From: Saturnia japonica
Taxonomy: Eukaryota; Arthropoda; Insecta; Lepidoptera; Saturniidae
Assembly (NCBI GenBank): GCA_033032175.1
Contig: CM065312.1
Location: 7,440,001-7,504,000, forward strand
Length of the DNA: 64,000 bases
Direction: 5' to 3'
Shown: piece after piece, positions 9,301 through 24,300 of the stretch
Position numbering within the stretch: the first letter of the stretch is position 1
Layout of the letters: every line of letters starts with the position of its first letter
Translations under genes and position numbers: made by a program
Notes under the pieces: model-generated
Seen by the model: only the letters and a program-made list of their open reading frames with translations
What the model was told of the DNA's origin: nothing
Databases searched by the model: none

Positions 9301-12300
9301 GAATAATCTATGAAGGCTACATAAAGAGGACGATTATATTGTTTATGTTTTTCTAGAATTTGGTCTAATGTATGAATATGATCAATAGTGGAGAATCCAG
9401 ACCTGAAACCTGCCTGTTCTATTGGCTGATTGCTATCAATTTTTGATGTCATTCTACTCAATAATATAGAGGTAAATGGTTTGTAAATGCACGGCAGTAA
9501 GCTTATTGGCCTGTAGTTTCCAATATCTGCTGGATTTCCTTTCTTGTAGAGAAGTATTATGTCTGACTTGCACCATTGTTTGGGAGCTTTTCCAGTTTCA
9601 AGGACCCTGTTGAATATTTGGGCTATGTATGGAATTAAGATTGGAGCTCCTATTTGGATTATTTCGTTACTTATGTTGTCTGGACCAGGACATTTTTCAG
9701 GTTTTAATTTTTTTACATGTTTTAATAGTTCGTCATAATGTATAGGTTCTATTGTGTCTGATTCTGTGTTTTCAAAGATTTTAAAGTCTGGAGGTTCTTC
9801 GCCATGTGAGTCTTCTGGTGGCTTCATGTACAGTTCCTTGTAAAATTCTGTCGCATGTTCTATAATGTCTTGCCTTGTTTTAGTATCTTCATTACCTTTT
9901 TTAAGTTTCTGAATCCAGTCTGTATGTGTGTTTAGTTCTTTTCTTGCCTTTTTGGAGCTTCTGTATTTATTCAAGTTCTTCTCTATGACTCTATTCATGT
10001 AGATATTGTAATCGTTTTTTATGGCCTTGTTAGTTGTTTTGAATAGGTTTTTTAACTCTTTTTTCATGTCTATAGTTTTGTTTTTAGCTGCGATCAATTC
10101 TGTGTGTTTGCTTATTAATTTTTTAGTTTCTTCACTTAGGATTCTTGAATTAATCTTTATTTCTTGTTTTTCTTTTTTTATATGTAGACTTTTTGTTGTA
10201 ATGTTTTCTAATTTATCGTAATAGTCTTCTATATTAGTAATTTGTTGTGGTAGCTGTTTATTTATGTTTTCCTCTAAGTTTTTTATATATATTGATTTTT
10301 CACTGTCTGTTTTTAATGATTTAGGTAGGGATTTAAATGTAGATCTGCTCAGTTTAGGAGATTGTATTGTAACTGTTGATCTTAATAGACTATGGTCTGA
10401 TAAAAATTACACATTATTTAATATTTCTATGTTTGTTACTTTTTTTGGTTTGTTAAATAGAATAAAATCAATCTCATTTTTTGTTTTATGATCTGGAGAT
10501 ATCCATGTCCATCTACGACTTAATTTCTTTTTAAATCTTAGCGTTGAAATCTCCTGAAACTATAACTGTTTTATCTTGAGTTTCATGAGCAGTTCTCAAA
10601 TCCCCATAGAATTTATTAATTTCGTCATCATTAGCTTTTTCTGTGGGGGCATAAACTTGAATTATTGATATTGTGTCGCTCTCAAATTTCAGTTTTAGCA
10701 CAGCTACACGTTCTGATATTCCAATATAGTTAACAATATTTTGTTTATACGTTTCTTTACAAGAAATCCCACTCCGTGTAGACCTTTTGTTTCCCCTGTG
10801 TAACATAGTATATAACCTTGGTGCTCTTCGATTTTGTAACCTAGTTTTCTTACTTCGCTAAGTCCTAATATATCAAAATAAATTTTTTCAAGGGCATAAG
10901 TTAATTCTAATAATCGTTCTGTCGATGATAGTGATCTTACATTATAGGTACATATTTTTAACTGTTGATTTCTTTTTATTGAGGTGAGGGTAGTGGTCGT
11001 AATCCCCATGGTGACCAACCAGATTGGGGAATGTATTAAGTTTATTTAGTTGACTTAAAGATAGTGTTGTGCTATGGTTCCAGTGGCTGATGTCTTTATC
11101 CTGTGGTTTGGTAGAAGAGGCTAAATTAGTTAGTCCTTTCATTATATCAAATGCATTGATTTTATTCTCCATACGTACTGGCTGTTTGTCTGGTTGTGTT
11201 GGAGTGTTCGGAGACTTTGACAACTCTCTTTTCTAATCTATACAATTAATAAAATTGAAGTGACTATTTCTAATGTCAAAATAACAGCTTTTTACTAAAT
11301 ACACAAAAAAGTATATACGGTACTTATAGAAAAAACAATTTAAATTTTTTTTGTGTCTTTTTGTCCCGCGTAATCTCTGAAACGGTTAGATTGATTTTGA
11401 CGGGACGTCCACTAGCTTTGGCAAGAGTAACTACGGCTACTATTATTTTAGAAAAAGAATTAGGGTTCCGCGCAAACAAAATAATAAAGAAGCGCCTCGT
11501 GTGGAACTGGGGTCACCACAATATGAACATCATTCTGTAGTCCACACGAGCGGAACTGGGGGTACAGGTAGTATTATATAAAGATTAATGATTATTTGTT
11601 TGTCCCGTATCAATTTTTATACCATTTATTGAATAACGAAGGTATTTTTTGTTTTTAATTTTGGATTCTACGTGAAGTGTGATAAATACACGTTATAGAA
11701 TTTAGTTTCTAAATGTTCGGTGTACTTTTGAATAACCTATAGACAAGACACTTTGACACAACACAAAACAGTCACAAAATACATAATATTTGTTATGGGA
11801 AATCACTGTAGGGAAATTACGATGAAACTTTACTGAGTTATTGTGCACACACACTTAAAGGTTTCTAATTTAGGACAAAAATTTTACAATAGGCGGTGCC
11901 CAAATTTTTTCTTTAGCAAAGTTTCCATAAGTTTAAAATTTAAAAAAATAATGGTCGACTGTGAGTCGAGAAGACACACATAAATTACATTTAAAAGTAT
12001 TTCTATTTAAATATTTACAATAGGTACTAAAAAATTTTATTTACGTTAGAAATCAAAACTTAAGGAATAAAACCTTAAATATTATATTGTAGTATTATTT
12101 TTATTTTTTTCTATTTTTACATAACCAATACATTATTAGAATATTGGAAAATACAAAAATATTATTTCAATTAACCCTTCGTCTTTCAAGGTCACACAAA
12201 TGTACGTAAAAATTAGCATTTAAATGCAATGTCATTCACGCGAGCAAAGTTATTAAAGTATTTTTTCAGAAGCTACTTACCATTGGCATACAGAAGTTGC

Positions 12301-15300
12301 AATCTATATTGAATACCGTTATTGGTTTTTTGACCTTCGGCCTCCTGTAACAAAATTAATTTACATTAGGTTTTTTTTTTTTTTTTAATCAGTTTTAGTT
12401 GGAATTGATTCGCATAGCCTACTTTGTTAAATAATAGTAGATAAAATTGAATTAAAGTATAGGTCATCTGTAAAACAATATAAAATCTTGCAATTATTTT
12501 TAAACAAAATATTTAATTATCAAACGAAAAATTGATAGTTCCATTTCGGAGTAACTTGATAAGTTCTAACTATGCTATAGAAGCAGATTTTCGAAATTTA
12601 TATTTTTTAAGTGAAATTCTATTTAAAGGTAAATAATAGGGTGCTATAAAGTATTTTTGAATTTGAGAATAATTTAGTAACTAAACATACTTCTAAACTA
12701 AAAAAGGTATCAATTAGTCATATAATAAAAATAAAATAATATTTATATAAATATTCATTTAAGTACAGTATTATATATACCTAGTATATATATGAATTAT
12801 ATCTTAATAGCGATAATAATAGTATGGTAAATTATATAATACACATTGTGTGAGAAATGAGGTACTTATTAAAATAATATGTAGATTAACATTATTATAA
12901 ACACATGTTAAACGTCAAGCCCAATTTAATAAACGAATACGTTTCACGGAAAATATCATGATATTTTACCAAAGTATATCATAAAGAGCAAAACAAACGC
13001 ACAGTAAAAACGCGGGCACGAACGTTTACAACGTGAATAATTAACACGACAGTACTCAACAACAAACAAGAAGTGTGAACCGCCTCTTGTGACACTTTAA
13101 CTATAAGCGATTTCACGTCAATCGCACCGTTTAATGGTTAGTTTTTTTATCGATTTAAAGGTAGTTTTTCGCTAAAATCTCACCAGATATTAAGTGACGA
13201 TGTGGTCGAATATGGTAGGTTAGGCCAAGAAAAGATAGCTCTCAATTCCTGCTTCCTGGGCACACGAGTTACTGATAGATTCTCAACTTGATGGTGGTTG
13301 GCATTAGGCATTAGGAAATACCCTATCACCACGCTATAGTTTTGCCACGATGTTTTTTTTTCACCGAAAGTTATGGTTTAATGCAGAATACAAAAGCACG
13401 TCGAAGAAACTTGCAACCAAGCGTTTTACAAATAAGCCAACATCGTTGCAAACGTAATTATTGTATGATACACTATAAAAAATGAAATTGGTTGGGTGTT
13501 AGATGCAGCTAACAAAAAGCTGGAACAATTTTTTTTTTATTTTTTTTTTTTAAATCTAAATCAAATATTCAATTTAGGCCCTAAGAAGTCACTTATGAAC
13601 TTCAAAACACTACTACCGGTTCGGAAAAACCGACCAGTCATCGAGAAGAACCGTCAAGAAAATCGATCGGGTTTACCTTTTTTTCAAGTGTACAAAATTA
13701 TTAATATAATCCAATAATAATAATTTAATGGATGCACAAACGGAGTCATTTCCAGACATGACCACCATTCACATAATCATTCGCCCTAAAATAACCTTTT
13801 GACAGTAAAATCTTCTTGACATTGTTCTTGAACTTGTTGTCCGGCAAATCAGTAAAAGTTGCTTCGAAATCTTATTATAGAACCTGACACTATTACTTAA
13901 AAGACTTTTATTGGTCTTACTGAGTCTAAAACGTGGTACGAATAATTTATCTTTATTCCTAGTATTAACATTGTACTGACCTAGCTTGACTAAGTTTTTA
14001 CGAATGAAGTTATCAAGTTTTTAAGTGTTTAAGTTATCAAGGTTGTATTGGGAGAGCAAAGTTAAGATATTAATATCCTGGAATTTGTTCATTAGTAATT
14101 AAAAACCATATCATTAACAATAATAATAATCCTTCATCCGATCAACCAGTGCGGAAATTAATCATTAATTAATCTATGTTAATTAATGTAAATTCTTGTA
14201 TGAACAGGAGTTTAATACACGATAAGTCAAAAAACTTGCAATTGCGAAGCGCGCATGCCGGTGCGCCCTAGGAATAGCAGAAATACACTAACCATTGAAA
14301 GTCAAGTCTTGCTGTCATTATTTTGCTTATTTAATAGACATGACCTCAAAAATTCAGAATTATTACTGTCCTATCACAATCCACTGACAGTTTACAGAAC
14401 CACTAAATTGCATATAAACTAACGGTTCTTACAATTATCCGGTGATATATAAAACTCCATGTTATATTAATGCTTCAAGAATTTTTATTTATACTTTATA
14501 CTTACACAATGAGTCTACAAAAAGTCATTCTCTTATAAAAGTATACAGTATCTATGTCTTCATACACCATAAGAATGCTAATATACACAGAATGACACTA
14601 CATAAAGTTTATTATAAACTGCAGGACATACATACAATAAAAACGCGGGCACGAATGGTTACAAGGTGAATAATTAACGTTATTGTACTCGACGAATGTA
14701 ACGTATTTGCACCAGGTGCCTTCAGTTTATGTTACGAGAATGTTACTACACCCACGTGAGCTTCTTTAGTCTGTATACATGAAGCTCATGATTTAATTTA
14801 ACATAAAATATAAATGTAATGATCACTAAGCAAAGGTTACTTTTTTTTTAATTAAGAGGAACCGCGGGGCCACTTATCTCATAATATATACAAACGTAGT
14901 CCTCTTTTTTATTTCTGGATAATTATTGGAAAATTATATCAAAATAGAAGAAAAGGTGTTATGAAAACTGGAATCAATATTTTCATGAAAGAAACAGAAA
15001 AACGTATTTGGTATAAAACTATAAAGTGTCAGTCTCTTCACAAACCTTGGTTTACTGAATGTCATTTAAATAAAGATAGCATTAAGACTTCGTTCAAGGT
15101 ACTATCCATGATGATTTGCATCATTTACTAATGGAATGTGCCAAGAAAGAGATCGAAAAGGAGTCGCTGATCAATAGAAACAACAAATAGTCTTTTTTAT
15201 ATTATTCTTCAGAGAAATAAATCGCTCCACTTTTAGGAGGAGGAAACAGGGGAATACGATATTTTATCATTACGTCTATTTTACAAGGGTATAATCTGAG

Positions 15301-18300
15301 CTGCAGCTGTCTCTCTCGCTCTGTATTCGGTCGTTCGGGTATAAAAAGACATTAATAGATTTCCCTTAAAACGTATTCTTCTAATGTTTTGCCGACCACA
15401 ATTTCTCTTAACATAAGTTCTTAACCACCTATTTCGACCTTTACAATATAACTGAAAGAGAAATAATTTTTTTAAATTATTATTATTAATAGTTGTGTTG
15501 TAAATTCAGCTATCAAATTAATTTCCTAAATGAAAAAAAAATACAAAACCAGCATAGTGTGTGGACAAATTCCTACTATTTTTAAATATTGCCACAACTC
15601 AAAAAAGTTAATTTCACGAGACAGCAGATGGAAATTAGGTTTATTTCGTATGAAATAACAACTCGATTTCTTTATTATGTTCACAATATGTCAAAACTTT
15701 TTCGAAACTTGTTGCATGTTTTAATGTAAGTGATTGGTAGTACAATATGTCGTAGCTATGCATACAACTGCATCAAATCTGTAATAAAATATTTAAATTT
15801 TAACACATGCCACCAAGACGCATGCGTATAAGCATTGCGCACACAATAGACATCATGTCAATGCGATCCTGATTGATGAACGTCGTTGATGTCCGATACA
15901 TATCTTGAAAGGAATTAAATGTTTTATGTCATTAAAGTTTAAAATACTTTATTATTCTCTTAATATTTCGCGAAAATTATAAATATTTAGTAAATATGTA
16001 TAATCTATACAATTAATAAATTGAAGTGTCTGTTTGTAATGTCAAAATAACAGTTTTTACTAAATGCATATGAAAGTATATACGATAACTATAACAAAAA
16101 ACCCATTTTTTTTTAATTTTGTCCGTCTCTCTGTCTGCTTGTTCCGGGTAATCTCCGAAACGGTTTAACCAATTCTAACGAGACTTTCACTGATAGATAG
16201 CTGATGAAAAAAGGAGTAACTTGGGCTACTTTTATTTCAGAAAAAAAAAATTAAGATTCCGCACAAATAAAAAAACTGTTCATAGTAAATCAATTCGGGT
16301 GCATAAATGGCTTACGCTGAATAAACCATAAGAGATATAGCAAATTAATGTTCAACAGAATTGTAGCCATTAAAAATACTTCCAAAAAAATTAGGAGAGT
16401 ATACATCTACCTTCTAAGAAACACCCACAATAAGAATTTTTGTCTTTAAAATAGCAGGGATCGGGGAAGCAAGATTCGCGCGGGCATTCTGTAGTTCACT
16501 TGAGCGAAACCACGGGCACAGCTAGTATTGGATATTATTCAAATTTTAATCTATTTATGTTACTATTCACTGAATAATTGACATGTTTCGTTATTCATTA
16601 TGCATTTTTAACTGTAACCTTTTAGATAATATGAGCATCTAGCTGCGCCGCACAGTTTCACCAGCGCTAAATATGTTCGATCAACTATCTAAAACGCCGC
16701 CACTAAGGCACCCGCACAGTTTATCTTCGTCTCATTTCCCGGAATTGTATATGGCTTGCCAGATTGCTTGTCTATTCATGGTTACTGCTTATACTTCCTC
16801 AATAAATACGCTATCAAAAGCAAAAACAATTGTTAAAATTTGGGCGGTAGTTCAGGAGATTAGCGCGTTCATACACACGAAGATTGTTTGTTTGAAAAGA
16901 GATTTCTTCAGCTTTATCTTTATCTTCTATATTAATAAATCTGTAGTCATGTCTGTAAATGTCATATTTTTTCCAAGTTTCCCGATAGACATACTATAAT
17001 ATAAAGACACTAATAACGTATAGGTATGCCCTTAAAAAAATGATTGTCTGGCTGTTTGTATGTCCAGATTTAATTCAAAAATGGCTTGATCGATGCTCAT
17101 GAAATTTTGTGTCATGTGCCTATGTGTCATTGGTCAATTGATAGTCCATAAGAAATTTTAATATTATTTTTAGAAATAGCAAAAAAAAGAATTTCGAAAT
17201 ATAAATTTTCTTTAACTTTTAGCCCATTCTGATCTAATTTTGTAGATAGCAAGGAAGCGCACGTCAATCCATAATTGATAGGCTATAAGAATCGTCAATA
17301 ATACTTCTAGAAATTGTAAAAAAAAATAATACAAAAAAAAAATTCTATTAATTTTCATCTGATTTTGATGAAGCTGTGATTACGAGACACATACATCATT
17401 TCATAATTAATAGGCTATAAGAATTGTCAACAATACAAAACGTAAAAAACGTTACTTTTTATTAATTCGAACGGATTCGTTTATCATTTTATATCCTATT
17501 ATAATATGAATGGCCAATAATATGAGTAAAATTTAAAATTACGAGATAAATATTATTACTGCATAAAAAACGCGTAGTCTGGAAATAAAAATAAAACTGA
17601 AACACAAAAATATTATGTACCTGATCTTTTTCAATAAATCCAATGAAAGCTGTCCGCTCAATCTCGACAGGCTGTCCGGCACGATCATACAGAGCGACGA
17701 CAAAATGAAAGAAGTTGCTTTTGCGCAGGTTACTGGGAGGCTGCTTCTCGAAGTGCGCCCGACCCACCCCCACGCTACTGTCAAACAAAAGACAATAAAT
17801 ATATGATTATACTTTATTTGTTTTCTTTTTACTTTATTTCTATCTATTTTATCTTTGTAGTTCTGTATGTAATGAACTAATTGTTAACCGATTTTGATGA
17901 AATTTTGTACATAAGAAATAAAATAAGTAATTCCGTGGTAAAAGCAAAGTTAAAATAATTTTAGAAATCGTAAAAAATAATAATAAAAAAAAAACAGTTT
18001 TTATTAGTTCTCAACTGATTATGATAGATTTTTACACACTTGCAACTTACACCATTCCACAATTGATAGACAATAGGTAAATCCCCAAATATAAATTTAG
18101 AAATAGTAAAAAGGAATGAAAAAAATGTTTTTATATGTATTCCCAGCCAATTTACTTTAAAAAAAAATGCAGGGAGTATTTTCATTCCGCAATTGATTTT
18201 GTAAAAAATATTAATGCCCGATTAACGGCAATAAGCGCGCTCCCTGTTTATACGGAACTTAAAATCCATACACGGCGAACTATGGGTGTACATTAATACA

Positions 18301-21300
18301 CCTCTACCTAACCATTCGGGGATACAGGCGTGATGTTATGTTATGTATAACCTCAAAATGATCATAAAATATGAGTAAAAATTTTTTTTTTTTCGATCTG
18401 ATTATACTGTTAGCCATAAAGGCCTTGAAGCCTCAGAGGAAAGTAAACGGCTTCACCGATCTCGTGTTAAAAAATATTACGCTGCGATTACTGTGTAATA
18501 TCGTGTGTGGAGCTACGGTCACAACTAGACATTAATATTTCTGTTTTATTGTGCTCTTTAAATAGCCACTGGTACAATGAGAAGACCATTCACACTGAGC
18601 ACTTTGTCTGAAACCTTTAAAAATATTAAATAAACATTCAGTGATTCTAAGGGCAACAGTAATAAATCAATTTTTAAAAGGATTATAATACTCTCTGTTG
18701 TCTTTTATAATCTGTGGTTATTAACAAAAGACGCACTAAACGGTTTTAGTGGTGCGGTATGTTGAAATTCTTTGACAAATTGTGGTTTCGAAATAAAGTT
18801 ACTGCGAAAGGAATTTTAGATTTACGACTCTCTTATACATGGGGTTCCGGATTTTTTTGTAAGCGTTCCCGCATGTGACAGTAGGAGTAGTTAAATATAA
18901 CGCTGTTGTTTACATCGTAAGGCGACGGTGAAAGTTCTAAATTCATGTAAATTTCATTTAGTATGTAGTACATGCGTATCTGATCAGCGACTAAACATAG
19001 AGGAATTTCTTTAAATTTATAAATTTTCGGTTCCTTAATACATAAATGAAAACTTGTTTTAAAAAGATTTTTTAATCGACATAAACAAAAGACGAAAAGT
19101 TACTCAATTCGAATGTATTTTTTAATGGTTATTATGCCTTATTAAATTCTTTTTTATGACCCAATTTGGATGATTCTTTTTGTGTTGGATAGGGGATACC
19201 TTAAAATGGGACAACAATTTAATTTCATTGGCATTGGACCTTCAATTTCGAAGGTACACAAGGAAACTCTTCAAAATCATTGAAGTTGGTTTTCTTTTTT
19301 GCTAATCATTGTCTTGTATTAATTTGTTTTTTGACAACAACCACAATAATTAACAGAGAGTTTTTTGTAACGAAGTTATTTACCGCGGGCATTCACGGGA
19401 TAGGAAACTAAACTAAAAAAGAAAACAAACACATACATATTATATAGGATTTTCGATTATCGCGGAATTGGTACAGCTGAGTTTTGACCACATTTCTGCG
19501 CACTGTTGTATGTACAATACCTACAAGTGATCAATGATTCGAGTCCCGCTGATTGGATTTGTTTTTTTTTTTTTCTTTTGACAATAAAGTATATTATTAT
19601 TTAAGTTATATTTATTAACTTTACAGTTAATAATTTATAAACAAAAGCTAACAAAAGTTTATATAATAAAATCTAAATCATCGAGACTCGAACCATCGAC
19701 CACTTGTACTGTAGGTACATACAGCAGAAAGCAGTCATAACATAATATAATATAGCAAAAGGAACTTCCTTATTACCAAGTGTCTCCCGATACCTCTCGA
19801 GTTTTTTTAATATTCAAGTCGAGTTCCTATAAAATAACTATGTAGATCAAAATTTGAAAAAATAATTACACATTGCAGACAAAACTACAGATTTATTAAC
19901 AAATCTTAAACTAAATTTATATTTGCAAAGTTAAATCTGAAATTTTAAAATATCGATAACGAAAATGAGGTGACGATACACAAATGGCGCCACACACCTC
20001 GATATCGACATGTGGTGACTTGACTCCGTGTAACTTATGACAAATGTATTGTTTCTATGGCTTTTGTCGTATTACAAGTGTATAAGGTTGAGTTTCATAA
20101 CACAAATTGACGGTATATTGTTGTCAATGTGTACAATAAACACATCGATAGAACATTTGAAATGCGTGCAGTTCATCAAATCTTCGGTCTCATTTCTCAC
20201 TGTTGCTCCGTTGTTTTGCCTTCACATAGAGTCGTTCCTTTACAATATGTTTATCGTTAATTTTAATATTCATAACAAGTGATAAATACCTATATATCAG
20301 AAAAATTATTTATATAGGTGACAAGTTTTCAGGATTTATAAAACAAAAAGTTTAATTTATTTTTAGGATAAAATTCAGACTTTTTCCTCTATTTATTTTA
20401 TAATCTAGTATATAGAAATCTTTTTAAAATAATAATAATAATTTATATAAAATATTTGCAACTAATATTTGTAAATGTCATCTTTTTAAACGACACATGC
20501 TTTTCAGAAAGTTTATTACAGTGCAACATCTGTTAACAGGTGAATATGTTCATCTAATTTAATTTTTGAAAAATATCACTATATAAAGAAAGATGCGGTA
20601 GTCGATTTTAGGGATCATTTTACATTTTGTATTTTTTTTTTTAAACCACTTGTTCGTTTATTTTACTTGGTCATGTTGTACAGTATATTTTAATATTTCG
20701 AATACAACTGTATTTAAAAATTACATTTACAGATAATTCAAATTTAATATTGTTACTTTACCGATGTATTATCGATATCGATAGTATTCACTGTTCATAT
20801 CACTTCAAAACATTACCCGCCCAGGACCGTATTACGCTATGGTCGGCCATTCATCTCTCCCTGCTGCAGAATTTGCGTAAACAAATTGGTTTCGCGATTG
20901 CCATTTTATACTCTCGCACGCGACACTCTATTGTTTTATTTATCACAACCAGTTTCAGCGAAACGCTCCCGATTAGGATGTTGCGCTTTTTCCGCTTACA
21001 GATCACGAACGCTTTGTCAACCTTTGACGAGGTTTTTTTAAATATCACCTGTTAAAATTTGAGTTCGACATATGCAAATTTTTTTATGATCTCTTGATTA
21101 CAAAAAAAAAACAAAGTATATGTTATTAATTTTTACAGCTCGATAATCTCCGTTTTAATATCAAGTAAGCACGCTCACACTAAATACGTTCTATAGAAAA
21201 AAAAATCAAATTTCTTTTTTTATCTTTATAGGCTACCTTTATGGCCACAATCTCACCTGATCTTAAGTGACAATGTGGCCAAAGATGGTAGCACGCTAAG

Positions 21301-24300
21301 CCTAATGGAAGACTGGTTCTCAAGCGCAGCTGCCGGAACACACCTATTGGTACTTGGCGACAGGTTTTAAACTTGAGGGTGGTAGCTCTAGCCATATGGC
21401 CATTAGAAAAAGCCCTACACCACCTTCCTATATATCTACGTTTTTAAATAAAGTATACCTATGTATAAAAGTAATGTATTGCATAACACATTTAATATAA
21501 ATAAGTGTTTCAAACATAATACGCAATAATAGAACAAAAAATTACATTTTTCTACTTTTTCATCAACAGATTGACTTTGTTTACTTTAAAAACTTGATCG
21601 AACCTCAAAGTTAGCTATTAACAAGCCAAGATGAAGTTGAACTGTTCTTTGTAATATGACTAAAATTTGGCTGCCAATAAAATAGTACGTACATAATATC
21701 TATATAAGAGGATTTTTTTTTAATTATAACTCTTGTCTTTACTAAAACCATTTTTTAAATTTTTTAAAAACTCTTGTTCAAATGAAAAGCAAGTTGTCTA
21801 TTGTTCAATAAATAAATTTTCAACTCGATATCACTGACTTACTAAACGTAATGATTTTTTATTATAATATCATTGCAATTTACTGAATGTCTAATAAATC
21901 CTTAAAGTAAATAGAACGCACTGAAATTATCTACAACCATAGGTCCGCGCGAACTTTTTCATTTCGTTCATAATAAAATGTTTTTGAAGTGAAAACTTCT
22001 ATATGGAGGTTTGGATAGGAAGTAAATTCATTTAAGTCGTCATCGGCATGGTCACGTGACGTGTTAACGATAAACGGAATCTTTGTAGCAATTTAACATA
22101 AAAATTAACAAACGAAAAAATAATAATTAAACAATTAATTTAGATATCCAAAAATAACAACTGTTTGTTTATAGTTGTAAGTTTTCACTTCTGTCGGCAG
22201 TTCTTATGATAATTGATCTTAATTTATGATATTTGAAAATTATATTAAGATAATTAATCAATGCTTTTTATGTTTTATAGTAGCTTATTTTACGGTAATC
22301 ACCATCAAAGTATTACAGTGTAATTTATTAAAAACGCCTCAACTAATCGGCGAGGCGCAGCGGTCTAATGATTTAGGGGCCTGTTTATAAATGACGCTGT
22401 CATCGCGAACATTTGGCTATCTGTCAACATTTGTCATCCAAAGGCCTGATGATACCGTGCAATTAATTTAATTAGTGGATTTATTGAAAGTGAAAAGGTT
22501 AGACGAACAACGGAAGGAATTACGGCTTGTTTGTTCATACGTAATATCAACAATTATCTTTTAATAAGAAATAGTATAAAGAAAGCGACATGACTTTTAA
22601 ACTCTATACCTAAGTTATACTTCTTTTGGGGTGATAAGTAGGGGGTAAAGTTGAGAGCTGCGCGCGCATTATGTGAAGTGCAACATGATAAAGTTACTCA
22701 TTAATTACAATAATGTAAATTGATTTAACTGACTTTTTTATTATATGAAAAATTATTTATATACATACTGTTAAATTTACAACTTCATCCTGGTGGTAGC
22801 AGGAGGAATAAAGTTATTCAAAATTTTTTTTAATAGTTCTTTTAGTTTGTTAAGCCAAAGAATTATATTTTTTTGTACGTAGGTACATATTAAATACACA
22901 CGATTTTTTATGAGACCATAAATTTCAAATAAATACAATATTTCGTTATATTAATTAAAAATTATTCTATCATGTATATAGAACAACAAGCCATCTATTT
23001 TGCGTCAACTCCTACTAAATAAATATAATTACAAATAATAAAACTATACCAATATTTAATTTTCCCGTATTATAAAAAGTTCAATGGACAAAAATGAAGG
23101 GCTGTATAAACAGACACTTGAGAGTTCGAGTAAACATTTTAACCATAGAATTATGAACTCGGCGTGTTAGAGTATAGAACCAGAACAACGGTCTCGCCTG
23201 TCTTACCACTTATACATGAATTTTTCATGTATGTCTTCCCCGACGCCTGTACCTACGCTCAGTCTGTTCACGCGTTTCGTTCAGTGCTTATCTCTGTTAA
23301 AATAATACTTTTACGAATCAAAATGTCTAATTGTGCAGTGAAAACTTGTAAAAACCATTAAAGAAAGAAAAACCTGAAATCCAGTGGTATCTCTTTTCAT
23401 GTGTAAGTACTGATGGACTATTATTTTACGTCAAAATAATTATTAATTACATGACACGCCGCCATGACAGTTGAGTTTACTCAAGACGCTGTAGTGTTGT
23501 GCCTACTCTTGATAGTATCGTGTGACTATTACCGCATTTTATGAATATAGACTAGGTCCTACTTTATTTAATGAATATTGTTTCTTTTAACTATGATTTT
23601 AAATATAATTTCTTTCTAAATATTCATTAATAAAGAATATTAATTTGTCCTATCACAATATTTAGTACCTAATATAATGTTTTCGATATTGTAATGATAA
23701 TGTTGATATTTAAGTTATTTGAATTAGTATGAATATAATTTATTTACTTATATATTTTTAGAAATTTACTCAGTGAGAATTTTGTGATCTTACAGCTTTC
23801 CTAAAGACCCAAAGACAAAAGAGAAATGGATAGATGTAGTTCGTAAAGATGGATGGTTTCCAGGGCCTCGAACTACAATATGTTCTCAGCATTTTGAGGA
23901 ATCATGTTTTAATTTGAGCAAGAAAAGGCGATATTTATTACCAAATGCAGTACCTACGTTAAAACTTGATGTGGGAAATTTTATAAAAATATTCTATAAT
24001 TTATATTGTCATTAATAGTTCATGGTTAGAGTCACTATAAAATTATACCTACTTTAATTTTCATTGTATTTATTTTAGACTGAGGAAACTGTACAAAAAA
24101 TGAAAATGAAATGGACGTTGAAGTCACTGCTAGTTTTGTACCAGATATGCTTATTGATTCTCCTCTTCCTCTTTACACGAACATCAATTTGATCAATATC
24201 CTTTAGATAACCATTTAAATTGTCTGATTAAAGCCGTCATTGAAATATATTTAAATATAAGATTATATTATAATGTTAAAAGTAGGAAAAATAAAGTAAA

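Larger units (their letters stand above)
8130..11223 (-). mobile_element. RTE-type LINE, nearly full length, degraded
   Basis: Minus-strand element with an apurinic endonuclease region (about 11018-10200, broken into frames), reverse transcriptase (10097-8814) and a C-terminal domain (8687-8250). It ends at a (ATT)n-like tail at 8130-8146, typical of RTE elements. The upstream end meets a Helitron copy at 11237. It sits in knot intron 4 in the same orientation as the gene. Confidence 0.85.

Noticed and set aside
8908..9306. 132-codon plus-strand ORF
   Set aside because: Antisense of the RTE reverse transcriptase; hydrophobic by chance from AT-rich complement.
20750..21055. 101-codon ORF
   Set aside because: No recognisable domain, no start context, and the antisense strand is also open.
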